DNA of 64,000 nucleotides from Planctomycetota bacterium (GTDB lineage Bacteria > Planctomycetota > UBA1135 > GCA-002686595), in NCBI GenBank assembly GCA_016779205.1, contig JADHOC010000003.1:62001-126000 (forward strand), read 5' to 3'. The translations under genes and the position numbers were made by a program. How positions within the stretch are numbered: the stretch's first letter is position 1; every line of letters starts with the position of its first letter. Positions 36,689 to 45,614 of this stretch are shown here, one piece after another. The notes beneath the pieces were generated by a model. The model had not been told where the DNA came from. It saw nothing but the letters and a program-made list of their open reading frames with translations, and searched no databases.

Positions 36689-38503
36689 ATGATGCTGACT
36701 TGCTCCATACTCCTCGCCTGCGCCACGGGCTCCGCTGCTCCCGCCACCGACCTCCCCATCCATGCAGCGGATGAGAGCCTCCAGCCCCAGGCGCAGGTCC
36801 TGGTCGACGCGCTCCGTGACCTCGGCATCGAGGGCGTCGCGCTCGCGGCGGCGCCAACGGCGAGCCGCGTCGCCATCCGCCTGGACCCGGGGCTCCCCGC
36901 CGAGGGCTACCGGATCAAGAGTGAGGCCGGGAGGGTCGAGGTGGCCGCGGCGGACCGCGCGGGCGCCGCGCACGCCGTCGCCGACCTGGTCCGGAGCGCG
37001 ACGGTGGTTGAGGGGGCGGCGACCTGGGACGACGACGACCGGGCCGAGGCCCCCGACTTCCCCTACCGCTCGTTCATGGTGGACATGGGGCGGAATCCCC
37101 AGTCCCCCGAGACGCTGCGGCACGTCGTCGACATGATCTGGTTCCACCGCGGGAACTACCTGCAGCTGCACCTCACGGACGACCAGCTCGTCTCATGGCC
37201 CTCCACGGCCTTCCCCGAGCTCCAGAGCTCCCAGGCGGGGTGGAGCCTCGAAGACTTCCGTGCACTCGAGGCCTACAGCGAGGCGCGCGGGGTGACGATC
37301 GTGCCCGAGCTGGAGGTGCCCGGACACTCCAGCCTCCTGCGCAGCCGGCGCCCCGACGTGTTCGGGAAGACGCCGCTCCAGCTCGCGACGACGCGGGAGG
37401 CCCAGGAGGGAGTGGAGACCCTCCTCGCGGAGATGCTCGACGTCTTCCAGGCGACGCCATACGTGCACATCGGCGCCGACGAGGTGGGCGGCGTTCCCCA
37501 GGAAGCGCAGCGCGACTTCATCAACCGGATCAACGCTTTTGTGCGCGGCACCGGGCGGAGGACGGTGGTCTGGGAGGGGCCGAGCGTCGGCGAGGGCGCG
37601 GGGAAGGTCTCCGAGGACGTCATCCAGATGGCATGGGAGGGCCGCTACGTCCCCCTCCCTGAGCTGGTCGCCGCGGGGTACCAGGTGGTGAACGCCGCCT
37701 GGGACCCCTTCTACGTGGTCGACCACTACCCCCGGAACAACTTCACCGGGGTGCCCGTGGACGAGATCTACGGGGTCGATCTGCGGCGACTGAAGAACGT
37801 GGACCCGGGCCTCCCCTCGTTCCACGCGCCGCAGCTGCTGGAGGACACCGAGCGCGTCCTCGGCTTCTGTATGCCCTACTGGGAGGGCCGCGAGCAGAAC
37901 CTGCTGCCCCTTTGCGTCGAGCGCTACGCCGCGGCCGCCACGCGGGCCTGGGACTACGACTCGCGCCTCCCCTTCGCTGAGTACGCCGCGCGTGAGCTGG
38001 CGCTGCTCCCGCGCCTCGAGGCGATCTCGGGGTTCGAGCTGCCCGAGCTACCCATGGCCCCGCCACAGGCCGCCGCCGGGAACCTCGCGTACGGAGCGAG
38101 CGTCACCGTCACCGCCGGCCGACACCAGCCGTACTTCGGTCCGGGCCGCCTCACCAACGGCATCACCGATCGGTTCGATCTCTTCCTCGGCTATCCGGCG
38201 AAGCCCGAGCCGCTGGTGATCGACATCGAGCTCGCGCCCATCGCCGAGGTCGCCCGGATCCGGGTCCACGAGATCGCGGTCGGAGGCAGCTGGGAGGACT
38301 ACCGCGTCCTCGTCTCCTCGGACGGGGAGCGCTTCGAGAAGGTCGGGGCCGCCGTCCGAGGGCAGCGTGGCGACCGCCCCTTCTTGGAACATCGATTCGA
38401 CCGCCGCCCCGTGAGGCTCATCCGGATCGAGACCCGCGGCTGCGAGGACTTCACGTTCCCCTCCTTCAGCCGCCTCACCGAGGTCGAGGCGTTCGACAGC
38501 TGA
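36689..38503 (+). CDS. Beta-N-acetylhexosaminidase, GH20, with C-terminal F5/8-type domain
   Basis: From the ATG at 36689 the 604-aa product begins with a short export signal (MLTCSILLACATGSAA) whose LLAC could be a lipobox. Residues ~30-120 are the GH20b-like N-terminal domain (GYRIKSEAGRVEVAAADRAG). The (beta/alpha)8 barrel follows with FPYRSFMVDMGRNPQSPETL, LQLHLTDDQLVSWPS and VTIVPELEVPGHSS. It carries the catalytic Asp-Glu pair in VHIGADEVGG (~263-264), the substrate-assisted pair of this family. Residues ~470-604 are a discoidin/F5-8 type C-like carbohydrate-binding domain (IAEVARIRVHEIAVGGSWED, ending SRLTEVEAF). It should release terminal GlcNAc or GalNAc outside the cytoplasm. The next gene is a secreted FAD oxidoreductase, and nagA is in the same window. 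Confidence 0.9.
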   Translation: MMLTCSILLACATGSAAPATDLPIHAADESLQPQAQVLVDALRDLGIEGVALAAAPTASRVAIRLDPGLPAEGYRIKSEAGRVEVAAADRAGAAHAVADLVRSATVVEGAATWDDDDRAEAPDFPYRSFMVDMGRNPQSPETLRHVVDMIWFHRGNYLQLHLTDDQLVSWPSTAFPELQSSQAGWSLEDFRALEAYSEARGVTIVPELEVPGHSSLLRSRRPDVFGKTPLQLATTREAQEGVETLLAEMLDVFQATPYVHIGADEVGGVPQEAQRDFINRINAFVRGTGRRTVVWEGPSVGEGAGKVSEDVIQMAWEGRYVPLPELVAAGYQVVNAAWDPFYVVDHYPRNNFTGVPVDEIYGVDLRRLKNVDPGLPSFHAPQLLEDTERVLGFCMPYWEGREQNLLPLCVERYAAAATRAWDYDSRLPFAEYAARELALLPRLEAISGFELPELPMAPPQAAAGNLAYGASVTVTAGRHQPYFGPGRLTNGITDRFDLFLGYPAKPEPLVIDIELAPIAEVARIRVHEIAVGGSWEDYRVLVSSDGERFEKVGAAVRGQRGDRPFLEHRFDRRPVRLIRIETRGCEDFTFPSFSRLTEVEAFDS

Positions 38504-38559
38504 CCGAGCGCGATCCGCGGGGCCACGCCGGACCGCGACGACTCCCCTAGACTCGCCCC

Positions 38560-40827
38560 ATGCTCCTCACCCTGCTCGCCGCCGCGATCCTCCCCCTCTC
38601 CCCCTGCTCGAACGCGGGGGGCTCCCAGCGACCGGTCCTCGTCGAGGCCGAGGCCTTCGACGACCTCGGCGGCTGGGTGCTGGATCAACAGTTCATGGAC
38701 CTCATGGGCTCCCCGTACCTCCTGGCCCACGGCATGGGGGTGCCCGTCGCCGACGCGTCGACCCGGGTCGAGGTCGCGGCGCCCGGGGCCATGCGCGTCT
38801 GGGTGCGGACCCGGGACTGGGTGGCGCCGTGGGGCGCGCCCGGGGCGCCGGGGCGCTTCCAGGTGCTGGTGGACGGGGAGCCGCTGGAGACCACCTTCGG
38901 GGTCGAGGGCGACCCCTGGCACTGGCAGGACGGCGGCGTGGTCGAGGTCGGCACACGGGTCCGCCTCGGGCTCCACGACCTCACCGGGTTCGAGGGGCGC
39001 TGCGACGCGATCCTGCTGGCCCCCGCCGCCGAGGACTGGACGCCCCCCGACGGCGGCGGGGAGCTGGAGGAGCTTCGGCGGGCCCTACTCGGGATCCCCA
39101 AGGAGCCCGCGGACGGCGGCCACTTCGACCTCGTGGTCGTGGGCGGCGGCACGGCGGGGACCAGCGCGGCGGTGACGGCGGCGCGGCTCGGGCTGAAGGT
39201 CGCGCTGATCCAGGACCGCCCGGTGCTCGGGGGGAACTCGAGCTCCGAGGTGCGCGTGTGGCCCGAGGGGCACGTGAACCAGCAGCCCTACCCCCGGATC
39301 GGCGACGTGGTGATGGAGCTCATCCCCGAGCGGCGGAGCGACTCGAAGAACGCCCAGGGTGCCCACGTGTTCGACGACGACCGCAAGCTACGGGTGGTGC
39401 GCGCCGAGGCGAACATCACGCTCATGCTCGGGCGTCGCATGAACGGGGCCGAGGTCAAGGAGGGGGCGATCCGCAGCGTGATCTGTGAGGACGTCCGCTT
39501 CGGGGGGCGAACCCGGGTCTCGGGGGACCTGTTCCTGGACTCCACCGGGGACGGGGGCCTCGGCTATCTGGCCGGCGCCTCCTTCGAGCAGACCGACACC
39601 GGTCACATGGGCGCCAGCAACCTCTGGAACATCCAGTGCCTGTGCGAGGACGAGGACCCCCTCTCCTCCGAGCTCGCCGTCGCCTGCGAAGAGGCCACGT
39701 TCCCCCGCTGCCCCTGGGCCGTGGACCTCAGCGAGCGGCCGTTCCCCGGACGCACCTGGGGCTCCACCGAGCCCGAGCCGGGCGCCTCCCCCATCAGCAT
39801 CGGCAACTGGTACTGGGAGAACGGCTTCGACCGCGACCCCATCGCGGACATGGAGCGCATCCGGGACCAGAACTTCCGCGCGGCATACGGCGCGTGGGAC
39901 GCCATCAAGAACGTAGAGAAGCGCTACCCCGCGCACCGGCTGAACTGGGTGGCCCACATCGCGGGCAAGCGCGAGTCCCGCCGGCTCATGGGCGACGTGA
40001 TCCTCACCGGCGAGGACCTGCGCGACGGCGTCGAGTTCGAGGACGGCTGCTTCCCCTGCACCTGGGGCATCGACACCCACCACCCCGACCAGCGCTACGC
40101 CGAGGGGCACGACGGAGACGAGTTCATCGCGGACTTCACCCGGGGCAAGGGCTACGAGTACGAGGGCCCCTACTGGGTCCCCTTCCGCTGCCTCTACAGC
40201 CGCAACATCGGCAACCTCTTCATGGCAGGCCGCGACATCAGCGTCACCCACGAGGCCCTCGGCGCCGTGCGGGTCATGAAGACCACCGGCGCCATGGGCG
40301 AGATCGTCGGCATGGCGGCGTCGCTCTGCGAGGAGCACGGCTGCTCCCCGCGCGCGGTGTACGCCGAGCACCTCGATGAGCTCAAAGGCCTCATGGGCCG
40401 CGGCGCCGGCCGCCTCGAGGAGCACGCCAGCCTCGAGGACGGCTCCGTCCGGCTGCCCGCCAGGACCGCCCGGGTCCAGGGCCGCTCCGTCCGCTACGAG
40501 CCCGCGCTGGACGCCCTGGGTTACTGGCGCCGCGCCGGAGAGAGCGTCGCGTGGAGCGCGATCCCCGGGGAAGGGGGCCGGTACGAGGTGGTGCTCGAGG
40601 TGGCCTGCAACACCGGCGACGAGGGCGGGCGGGTGGTCGTCCGCGTGGGCGATGACCTGGAGCTCGCAGGCGTCCTCCCGGACACCGGCGGCTGGGACCG
40701 CTTCGTGGACCTCCGCGTCGGCGAGGCCCGGCTCCACGGCGGCGCCGTACGGGTCGAGGTGATCGACCGGAGTGAAGCGGGCCCGCTCATGAAGCTCCGC
40801 GCCGTCCGGCTCGTGCCGCTCCGCTGA
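38560..40827 (+). CDS. Exported FAD-dependent oxidoreductase with flanking carbohydrate-binding-like modules
   Basis: The 755-aa product starts with a signal-like N-terminus (MLLTLLAAAILPLSPCSNAG; the Cys may be lipidated). Residues ~25-165 are a beta-sandwich resembling CBM modules (VLVEAEAFDDLGGWVLDQQF). Residues ~185-620 are an FAD_oxidored-type enzyme: DLVVVGGGTAGTSAAVTAAR, the VLGGNSSSEVRVWPEGH loop and SRNIGNLFMAGRDISVTHEA with ALGAVRVMKTTGAMGE at the second FAD contact. The last ~130 residues form another binding-like sandwich (YEVVLEVACNTGDEGGRVVV). This family is common in planctomycete polysaccharide loci, where such enzymes may oxidise sugars during cleavage; the substrate here is unknown. 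It lies 56 bp after the GH20 gene and is probably co-transcribed. Confidence 0.85.
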   Translation: MLLTLLAAAILPLSPCSNAGGSQRPVLVEAEAFDDLGGWVLDQQFMDLMGSPYLLAHGMGVPVADASTRVEVAAPGAMRVWVRTRDWVAPWGAPGAPGRFQVLVDGEPLETTFGVEGDPWHWQDGGVVEVGTRVRLGLHDLTGFEGRCDAILLAPAAEDWTPPDGGGELEELRRALLGIPKEPADGGHFDLVVVGGGTAGTSAAVTAARLGLKVALIQDRPVLGGNSSSEVRVWPEGHVNQQPYPRIGDVVMELIPERRSDSKNAQGAHVFDDDRKLRVVRAEANITLMLGRRMNGAEVKEGAIRSVICEDVRFGGRTRVSGDLFLDSTGDGGLGYLAGASFEQTDTGHMGASNLWNIQCLCEDEDPLSSELAVACEEATFPRCPWAVDLSERPFPGRTWGSTEPEPGASPISIGNWYWENGFDRDPIADMERIRDQNFRAAYGAWDAIKNVEKRYPAHRLNWVAHIAGKRESRRLMGDVILTGEDLRDGVEFEDGCFPCTWGIDTHHPDQRYAEGHDGDEFIADFTRGKGYEYEGPYWVPFRCLYSRNIGNLFMAGRDISVTHEALGAVRVMKTTGAMGEIVGMAASLCEEHGCSPRAVYAEHLDELKGLMGRGAGRLEEHASLEDGSVRLPARTARVQGRSVRYEPALDALGYWRRAGESVAWSAIPGEGGRYEVVLEVACNTGDEGGRVVVRVGDDLELAGVLPDTGGWDRFVDLRVGEARLHGGAVRVEVIDRSEAGPLMKLRAVRLVPLR

Positions 40828-40889
40828 ACCGCCCCGGAGATCGTGGGCGCCCTTGGAAGCGGCCCCCCTCGCGCCGCTAAGCTCGCCCC

Positions 40890-41357
40890 ATGATCGGCAA
40901 GCAGCTCCTCGCCCGCTGGGAGCGCGCCCAGCGGTGGCCCTTCGGCCGGGCGCTCTTCAGCGTTCTGCTCGGGCGCGCGGTGCCTTATACGGGCTCCATC
41001 CGACCGATCGTGCTGGAGCTCGCTCCCGGGCGCGCACGCGTGGCCATGAAGGACCGGCGCCGCGTGCGGAACCACCTGCGCTCCGTCCATGCGATCGCCC
41101 TCGTCAACCTGGGCGAGGTGGCGAGCGGCCTCGCGCTGCTCGCCGGCCTCCCCGAGGGTGCCCGAGGCATCGTCACCGGCCTGCGGATCGAGTACCGCAA
41201 GAAGGCGCGCGGGCTTCTCACCGCCGCGTGTACCTGCGAGCTCCCCGACACCCCCGAGGCGCGAGAGCTCGACGTGCTGGCCCCGATCACCGACGAGGCC
41301 GGCGACGTCGTCGCGGTCGTCACCGCCACCTGGCGCATCGGCCCCGTAAAGTCATGA
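40890..41357 (+). CDS. Hotdog-fold DUF4442-like protein (thioesterase-like)
   Basis: The 155-aa product resembles DUF4442/PaaI-like hotdog proteins: [20 protein letters not shown] followed by [20 protein letters not shown] (the hotdog helix) and [19 protein letters not shown] at the end. Such proteins usually hydrolyse or bind acyl-CoA. No more specific substrate can be read. The start is the ATG at 40890. Its TGA overlaps the ATG of the next gene (ATGA), so the two products are made together. Confidence 0.8.
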   Translation: MIGKQLLARWERAQRWPFGRALFSVLLGRAVPYTGSIRPIVLELAPGRARVAMKDRRRVRNHLRSVHAIALVNLGEVASGLALLAGLPEGARGIVTGLRIEYRKKARGLLTAACTCELPDTPEARELDVLAPITDEAGDVVAVVTATWRIGPVKS

Positions 41358-42361
41358 GCAACAGCGCCTCCCCCACCGACGCCTTCTGCGCCCTCACCGG
41401 CGCCGAGGTCCCCCTCATCTGCGGGGCCATGTACCCCTGCAGCAACCCCGAGCTGGTGGGCGCGGTGGCCGCGGCGGGGGCCATGGCCATCGTGCAGCCG
41501 CTCTCGCTCATCTACGTCCACGGCCGCGACTTCCGCGAGGGTCTGCGGGAGATCCAGCGCCTCTCCGGCGGCCGCCCCGTGGGCTTCAATGCCATCATCG
41601 AGAAGTCCGCCAAGGCCTACGAAAACCGCATGCGGCGGTGGATCGACGAGGCCCTCGAGGAGGGCGTTCGGTTCTTCGTGACCGCGCTCGGTAACCCGCG
41701 CTGGGTGTGTGACAAGGTCCACGCCGCGGGCGGGACGGTGTTCCACGACGTCACCGCCCGCAGGTGGGCCGAGAAGGCCAGGGACGCGGGAGTGGACGGG
41801 CTCATCTGCGTCAACGATCGCGCCGGCGGACACGCGGGGACGCTCTCTCCCGAGGCGTTGATCGATGAGTGCGGCGACCTCGGGCTGCCCCTGGTGGCGG
41901 CCGGCGGCGTCGGCGACCCGGCGGGGTACGTGCGTCTCCTCCAGCTCGGCTACGGGGCCGTCCAGATGGGGACCCGCTTCATCGCGACGGAGGAGTGCGA
42001 GGTCCACCCCGACTACTGGAGGGCCATCATCGACGCGGGCGAGGAAGACATCGTGCTGACCGAGCGGCTGTCCGGCGTCCCGGTCGCCGTGATCAACACG
42101 CCGCTGGTCCAGCGGGTCGGCACGAAGGCCGGCCCCATCGCCCGACGGCTCCTGAAGGGGCGCCGCACCAAGCACTGGATGCGCACGTTCTACGCCCTTC
42201 GCTCCCTGCGCGAGCTCAAGCAGACGATCAAGAAGGGCGTCACCTACAAGGACGTCTGGCAGGCCGGCAAGAGCGCCGGCGCCATCGACGAGGTGGTCCC
42301 CGCCGCCGAGGTGGTTCGCTCCTTCGCGGACGCGTGGGCAGAGGCCTCCAGGGACCAATAA
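41354..42361 (+). CDS. Nitronate monooxygenase/NPD-family flavin oxidoreductase
   Basis: The 335-aa protein matches the 2-nitropropane dioxygenase family of FMN-binding TIM barrels, which includes enoyl reductases of the FabK type. Evidence includes [58 protein letters not shown] (the GxxAGGHxG FMN/catalytic segment, here NDRAGGHAG) and [21 protein letters not shown] final segment reads [16 protein letters not shown]. The C-terminal helices ([20 protein letters not shown]) are typical. It is translationally coupled to the hotdog protein, hinting at a fatty-acyl or lipid-related substrate rather than nitroalkanes; that is inference. The start is the ATG at 41354 overlapping the upstream stop. 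Confidence 0.85.
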   Translation: MSNSASPTDAFCALTGAEVPLICGAMYPCSNPELVGAVAAAGAMAIVQPLSLIYVHGRDFREGLREIQRLSGGRPVGFNAIIEKSAKAYENRMRRWIDEALEEGVRFFVTALGNPRWVCDKVHAAGGTVFHDVTARRWAEKARDAGVDGLICVNDRAGGHAGTLSPEALIDECGDLGLPLVAAGGVGDPAGYVRLLQLGYGAVQMGTRFIATEECEVHPDYWRAIIDAGEEDIVLTERLSGVPVAVINTPLVQRVGTKAGPIARRLLKGRRTKHWMRTFYALRSLRELKQTIKKGVTYKDVWQAGKSAGAIDEVVPAAEVVRSFADAWAEASRDQ

Positions 42362-42364
42362 GAA

Positions 42365-42395
42365 CGCCCGCAGCTCCGAGGAGGGGCTGCGGGCG
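42365..42395. terminator. Hairpin terminator after the NPD-family gene
   Basis: CGCCCGCAGC (42365-42374) pairs perfectly with GCTGCGGGCG (42386-42395) around an 11-base loop, three bases after the stop at 42361. No T tract follows. It also lies downstream of the convergent secreted-protein gene. Confidence 0.65.
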
Positions 42396-42437
42396 CTCGA
42401 GCGGTCACGCCGATCCGGCGCGACCGGGGGCGTCAGA

Positions 42438-44231
42438 TCACAGGAATGAGATCGTGAGGCCGTCGGTGAAGTTCGACGTCACCGAGCCACCCACGGCGTC
42501 GCGGTGCCACGCCTGGAAGTTCCACGACTCGCCCGGCTGGATCGAGACGAAGCCGGTCGGGGAGGGCTGCTGGGTGAGGTCGAGCACGAGGTCGAACGTG
42601 CCGCCGGCGCCAGAGTTCTTGATCTGGCCGGGACCCACGAAGCGTCCGATCGCGCCGCCGAGGCAGAGGTTGCCCTGGCTGCCCCCCGGGTTCGCGACGT
42701 TCGCCGTTGTCTGGCTGGTCAGGAAGAACCCGAAGGCGTTGGCCGGGAGGTCAGAGACCGTCAGGGTGACGTTGTTCGCCGCCGCGGACGGGCTGCCCTC
42801 GGCCGAGATCGAGCCCGGGTTGCCGGTCGAGTTGGCCACGGCCGGGCCGCAGTAGTTGGAGCCCAGCGAGAAGGTGGTCACGTTGCAGGCGAGAATCGCA
42901 TAGCCAGCGCCCGTGTTGGAGCGGTTGCTGAACGTGATCGACGTCAGGATCTGCCCGGCCGCGACCGAGAGGTCGACGGTGCCTTCCGTGATGCTGAGGT
43001 TGGCGCCGGGGGCGCCGAAGTCGACCCGGTCGGTTCCCAGGAACGTGCCGCCGAACCAGTCGCCGCCGCTCAGGGTCGCCGTGCCCGTGCCTCCACCCTG
43101 GAAGCCGAAGGTCACATCGAAGGAGCCGCCGCCGTTGCTGATCTGGTAAAGGAACTTGGCCTCCGAGGAAGCAGCGATCTCGATCGGTGCGGCGAGGGTC
43201 GTGGTCTGCGGGCCGCTCTGGTCCACGTTCGGGAGCCAGCTGGGCTGAACGCCGGTGTCATCGCCGTTGGCCGTCGCCTGGAAGACGTGGGCACCACCGG
43301 CCACCGTGTCTCGGTTCCCGAGGTGCACGATGTCCAGCTCCCCGGCCTGGTCGACGAGGACGTAACCGTCGAGGAGCGGCTCGGCGGGGATCCCGGCCGT
43401 GAAGTTCAGGCCGCGGTCCGCGATGGAGCGATAACCGTTGAGGTCGTCCGGGGCGCTGCCCTCGGTGTCATGGACGATGCCGTTGAAGTTGTAGTTCAGC
43501 GGGACGGGGTTCTCGACCACGATCCGCGAGTCGACGGTGACGTTGGCCGCGAGGATCGCGTATCCCGCGTTCTGGTTTCCAGCGTTCTGGAAAGTGATCG
43601 AGGTCAGCGTCTCACCCGCGAAGCCACTCAGGTTGACCGTGGCCTCGGTGATGGAGAGGTTGACCGCGGGGTTGGCCTGGTCCACGAAGTCCGTTCCGGG
43701 GAAGACGCCGCCGAACCAGTCGCCTGCGCCGATCTGGCCCGTCGTGGTGGCCCCGCTCTGGAAGCCGAAGAGCACGTCGCAAGTGCCGCCGCCGTTGCTG
43801 ACCTGGATCAAGAAAGAGGCCGTCGAGGTGGCCTCCAACAGGATCGGCGTGGCGAGGCTCGTCGTCTGGGGCGTGGACTGATCGACGGTGGTGAGCCAGG
43901 TCGGCTGGACACCGATGCCGTCACCATCGGGCGCTGGGTCGAAGACCCAGTTCCCGTTGTCCACGGTGTTCCGATTGCCCAGGTGGACGATATCGAGGGC
44001 ACCGGCCGTGTTCACGAGGCTGTATCCGTTGATCAGGGGGTCGCTGGGGATACCGGCCGAGAAGTCGAGGCCGCGGTCCGAGATGGAGCGATACCCGTTC
44101 AAGGCGTCGGGGAGCCCGCCCTCACCGACATGCACGATGCCGTTGAAGTTGTAGTTGAGCGGGACTTGGTAGGTGGTCTGCCCGGAGGCGACGGAGACGA
44201 GCGAGAGAGCTAGAAGGCTGGAGCGAATCAT
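42438..44231 (-). CDS. Secreted protein with tandem-duplicated ~210-aa domain and shared C-terminal domain
   Basis: From the ATG at 44231 the product has 597 aa with a signal peptide (MIRSSLLALSLVSVASG). Residues 23-232 and 243-452 are two copies of one domain that align without any gap over 210 positions. Each starts VPLNYNFNGIVH, contains LNGYRSI-D-RGL, GDWFGG and NLSITE, and ends GYAILA-NVT. The fold looks like an all-beta sandwich; no family is recognised. The C-terminal ~135 residues (YCGPAVANSTG to SNFTDGLTISFL) are the domain shared with proteins at 1619, 5615 and 16522. A TTG at 44249 would add six residues. Extracellular function is inferred. Confidence 0.85.
   Translation of the reverse strand: MIRSSLLALSLVSVASGQTTYQVPLNYNFNGIVHVGEGGLPDALNGYRSISDRGLDFSAGIPSDPLINGYSLVNTAGALDIVHLGNRNTVDNGNWVFDPAPDGDGIGVQPTWLTTVDQSTPQTTSLATPILLEATSTASFLIQVSNGGGTCDVLFGFQSGATTTGQIGAGDWFGGVFPGTDFVDQANPAVNLSITEATVNLSGFAGETLTSITFQNAGNQNAGYAILAANVTVDSRIVVENPVPLNYNFNGIVHDTEGSAPDDLNGYRSIADRGLNFTAGIPAEPLLDGYVLVDQAGELDIVHLGNRDTVAGGAHVFQATANGDDTGVQPSWLPNVDQSGPQTTTLAAPIEIAASSEAKFLYQISNGGGSFDVTFGFQGGGTGTATLSGGDWFGGTFLGTDRVDFGAPGANLSITEGTVDLSVAAGQILTSITFSNRSNTGAGYAILACNVTTFSLGSNYCGPAVANSTGNPGSISAEGSPSAAANNVTLTVSDLPANAFGFFLTSQTTANVANPGGSQGNLCLGGAIGRFVGPGQIKNSGAGGTFDLVLDLTQQPSPTGFVSIQPGESWNFQAWHRDAVGGSVTSNFTDGLTISFL
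42876..44165 (-). repeat. Intragenic tandem duplication, two 630-bp units
   Basis: Unit 1 spans 43536-44165 and unit 2 spans 42876-43505, separated by 30 bp. Their translations align over 210 residues with no insertion or deletion, and the DNA is still clearly alike around the unit starts. The duplication is fairly recent in protein terms but already diverged. Confidence 0.8.
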
Positions 44232-44439
44232 CAAAGCTGAATGGGGCAATCGAGGCTCAAGGAGGAGGACGGAGTGTCACACTTATCTGAGAGGAGCGCT
44301 GGGAATCTGACCAGTGCGATTTCCCCTGTCCCCACTCAAACTGAGACGGGAACCGGAGACCTCTCAACCCGATACGCCGGGCGTCGACACCCATCGCCTT
44401 CGGCTCATCCTCCCAAGGCCGCGGTGCGAACCCAGCGCC

Positions 44440-44619
44440 ATGTTCGGATTCAAGAAGCGCGACCCCGCGGCGAAGCTCCGCCGCGACTACGAGCGCCTGA
44501 TGGCTGAGGCCGTCGACCTTCAGCGCCGCGGCGACATCAAGGGGTTCGCGGAGAAGACCCGCGAGGCCGCGGACCTCGAGGATCGGATCGCGAAGCTGGA
44601 AGCCGCGGGGCCGAGCTAG
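44440..44619 (+). CDS. Small Lacal_2735/DUF6435-like protein
   Basis: The 59-aa product starts MFGFKKRDPAAKLRRDYERL and is one long amphipathic helix pair (LMAEAVDLQRRGDIKGFAEK, ADLEDRIAKLEA). It resembles the short Lacal_2735 family, whose function is unknown. It begins at the ATG at 44440. Its TAG overlaps the stop of the convergent acyltransferase gene in a single CTAG. Confidence 0.7.
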   Translation: MFGFKKRDPAAKLRRDYERLMAEAVDLQRRGDIKGFAEKTREAADLEDRIAKLEAAGPS

Positions 44620-45614
44620 CGGCCCAGCCCCATGCTCCGCACGGGGGGGGCGTCCCCCGCCTGCGCGGCGAGGAAGTCGCCCTTCGAGTGGATGCCCGAC
44701 CAGCCCTCGGCGACGAGGACCTGCCCGACGATGCCCCCCAGGGTGTTCCCGGGGCCGGGGAGGATGATGGTGTCCGGGGCGAATTCGCGCAGGGCGACCC
44801 GTACCGTGGCCGTGAAGTCGAAGGGCGCGCTCACCTGGTGGCCGAAGGTGTACTCCTTCAGCGCTCCCAGATCGGTGGACCACGGGGAGTGACGGCGTCC
44901 TCGCCCGTCAATCAGGGCAACCCGCGGGGTACCCATCTCCAGGTCCCTGAACTCCTGCGCCGCGGCCTCCGCCACGGGGGCGGCGAGGTGCGTGTGGTAG
45001 GGGCCGTGCTGCGCCAGGCGGATCGGGTAGGTCGCCGGACCGAAGCGCACCTTGGGGAGTTCCGTGAGCAGGTGCTTCACGCCGGCCTGGGAGCCCGCGA
45101 GCACGGCGAACCCGCCCAGCTCGATGGAGCGCATGGCCTCTCCACCAGAGGACGCGAGGGTCGCCTCGATGGACGCATCGAGCTCGGGATCGGGTCTCCA
45201 GTCCTCGTCGACCCGCGGGTAGAGCACCTGGCCACCGTCCGCGTACTCCTCCTGGAGCAGCGACATGCGCTGGACGACCCGGAACCCCTCCTCGAACGTG
45301 ACGGCTCCGGCGAGGCAGAGCGCGATGTACCAGCCCAGGGAGTTCCCACCCACCGCGACGACCTCGTGCTCCTCGCTGGCTGCCGCCGCGTCGATCATGG
45401 CCTTGACCAGGATCAGGGGCGAGACGTGCGCCGGTCGCAGGTGCCGCGCGGGTTCGAAGCGATCCGCGCGATCGAGGGACAGGAGCGGCTCGAGCCCGAG
45501 GTCACCGCGGCACTGCTCGGCGATCCGCACGAACTCGTGGTCAGGGTCCAGGGATCCGAGGGAGGCCTCGGTGTAAGACCCGCGCCCGGGGCAGAGGATG
45601 ACCGCGCGGCTCAA
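44616..45614 (-). CDS. Acyltransferase of the FabD (malonyl-CoA:ACP transacylase) type
   Basis: The 332-aa product starts AVILCPGRGSYTEASLG, the counterpart of FPGQGSQ. The nucleophile elbow is VGGNSLGWYIAL with Ser92, matching GHSLGE (Trp replaces Glu), and the catalytic His lies in QHGPYHTHL. Downstream strands RVALIDGRG and IILPGPGNTLGG follow the family. FabD enzymes load acyl groups from CoA onto a carrier protein. The start is a TTG at 45614 with a strong AAGGAGGT seven bases upstream; TTGA overlaps the stop of the fused E1 gene. Coupling to a branched-chain-type dehydrogenase suggests transfer of an unusual acyl group rather than malonate. No carrier protein gene is adjacent. Confidence 0.8.
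   Translation of the reverse strand: MSRAVILCPGRGSYTEASLGSLDPDHEFVRIAEQCRGDLGLEPLLSLDRADRFEPARHLRPAHVSPLILVKAMIDAAAASEEHEVVAVGGNSLGWYIALCLAGAVTFEEGFRVVQRMSLLQEEYADGGQVLYPRVDEDWRPDPELDASIEATLASSGGEAMRSIELGGFAVLAGSQAGVKHLLTELPKVRFGPATYPIRLAQHGPYHTHLAAPVAEAAAQEFRDLEMGTPRVALIDGRGRRHSPWSTDLGALKEYTFGHQVSAPFDFTATVRVALREFAPDTIILPGPGNTLGGIVGQVLVAEGWSGIHSKGDFLAAQAGDAPPVRSMGLGR

Noticed and set aside
40853-42361. 502-codon version of the NPD-family gene starting inside the hotdog gene
   Set aside because: Residues before the ATG at 41354 are an out-of-frame reading of the DUF4442-like gene; the ATGA overlap marks the true start.
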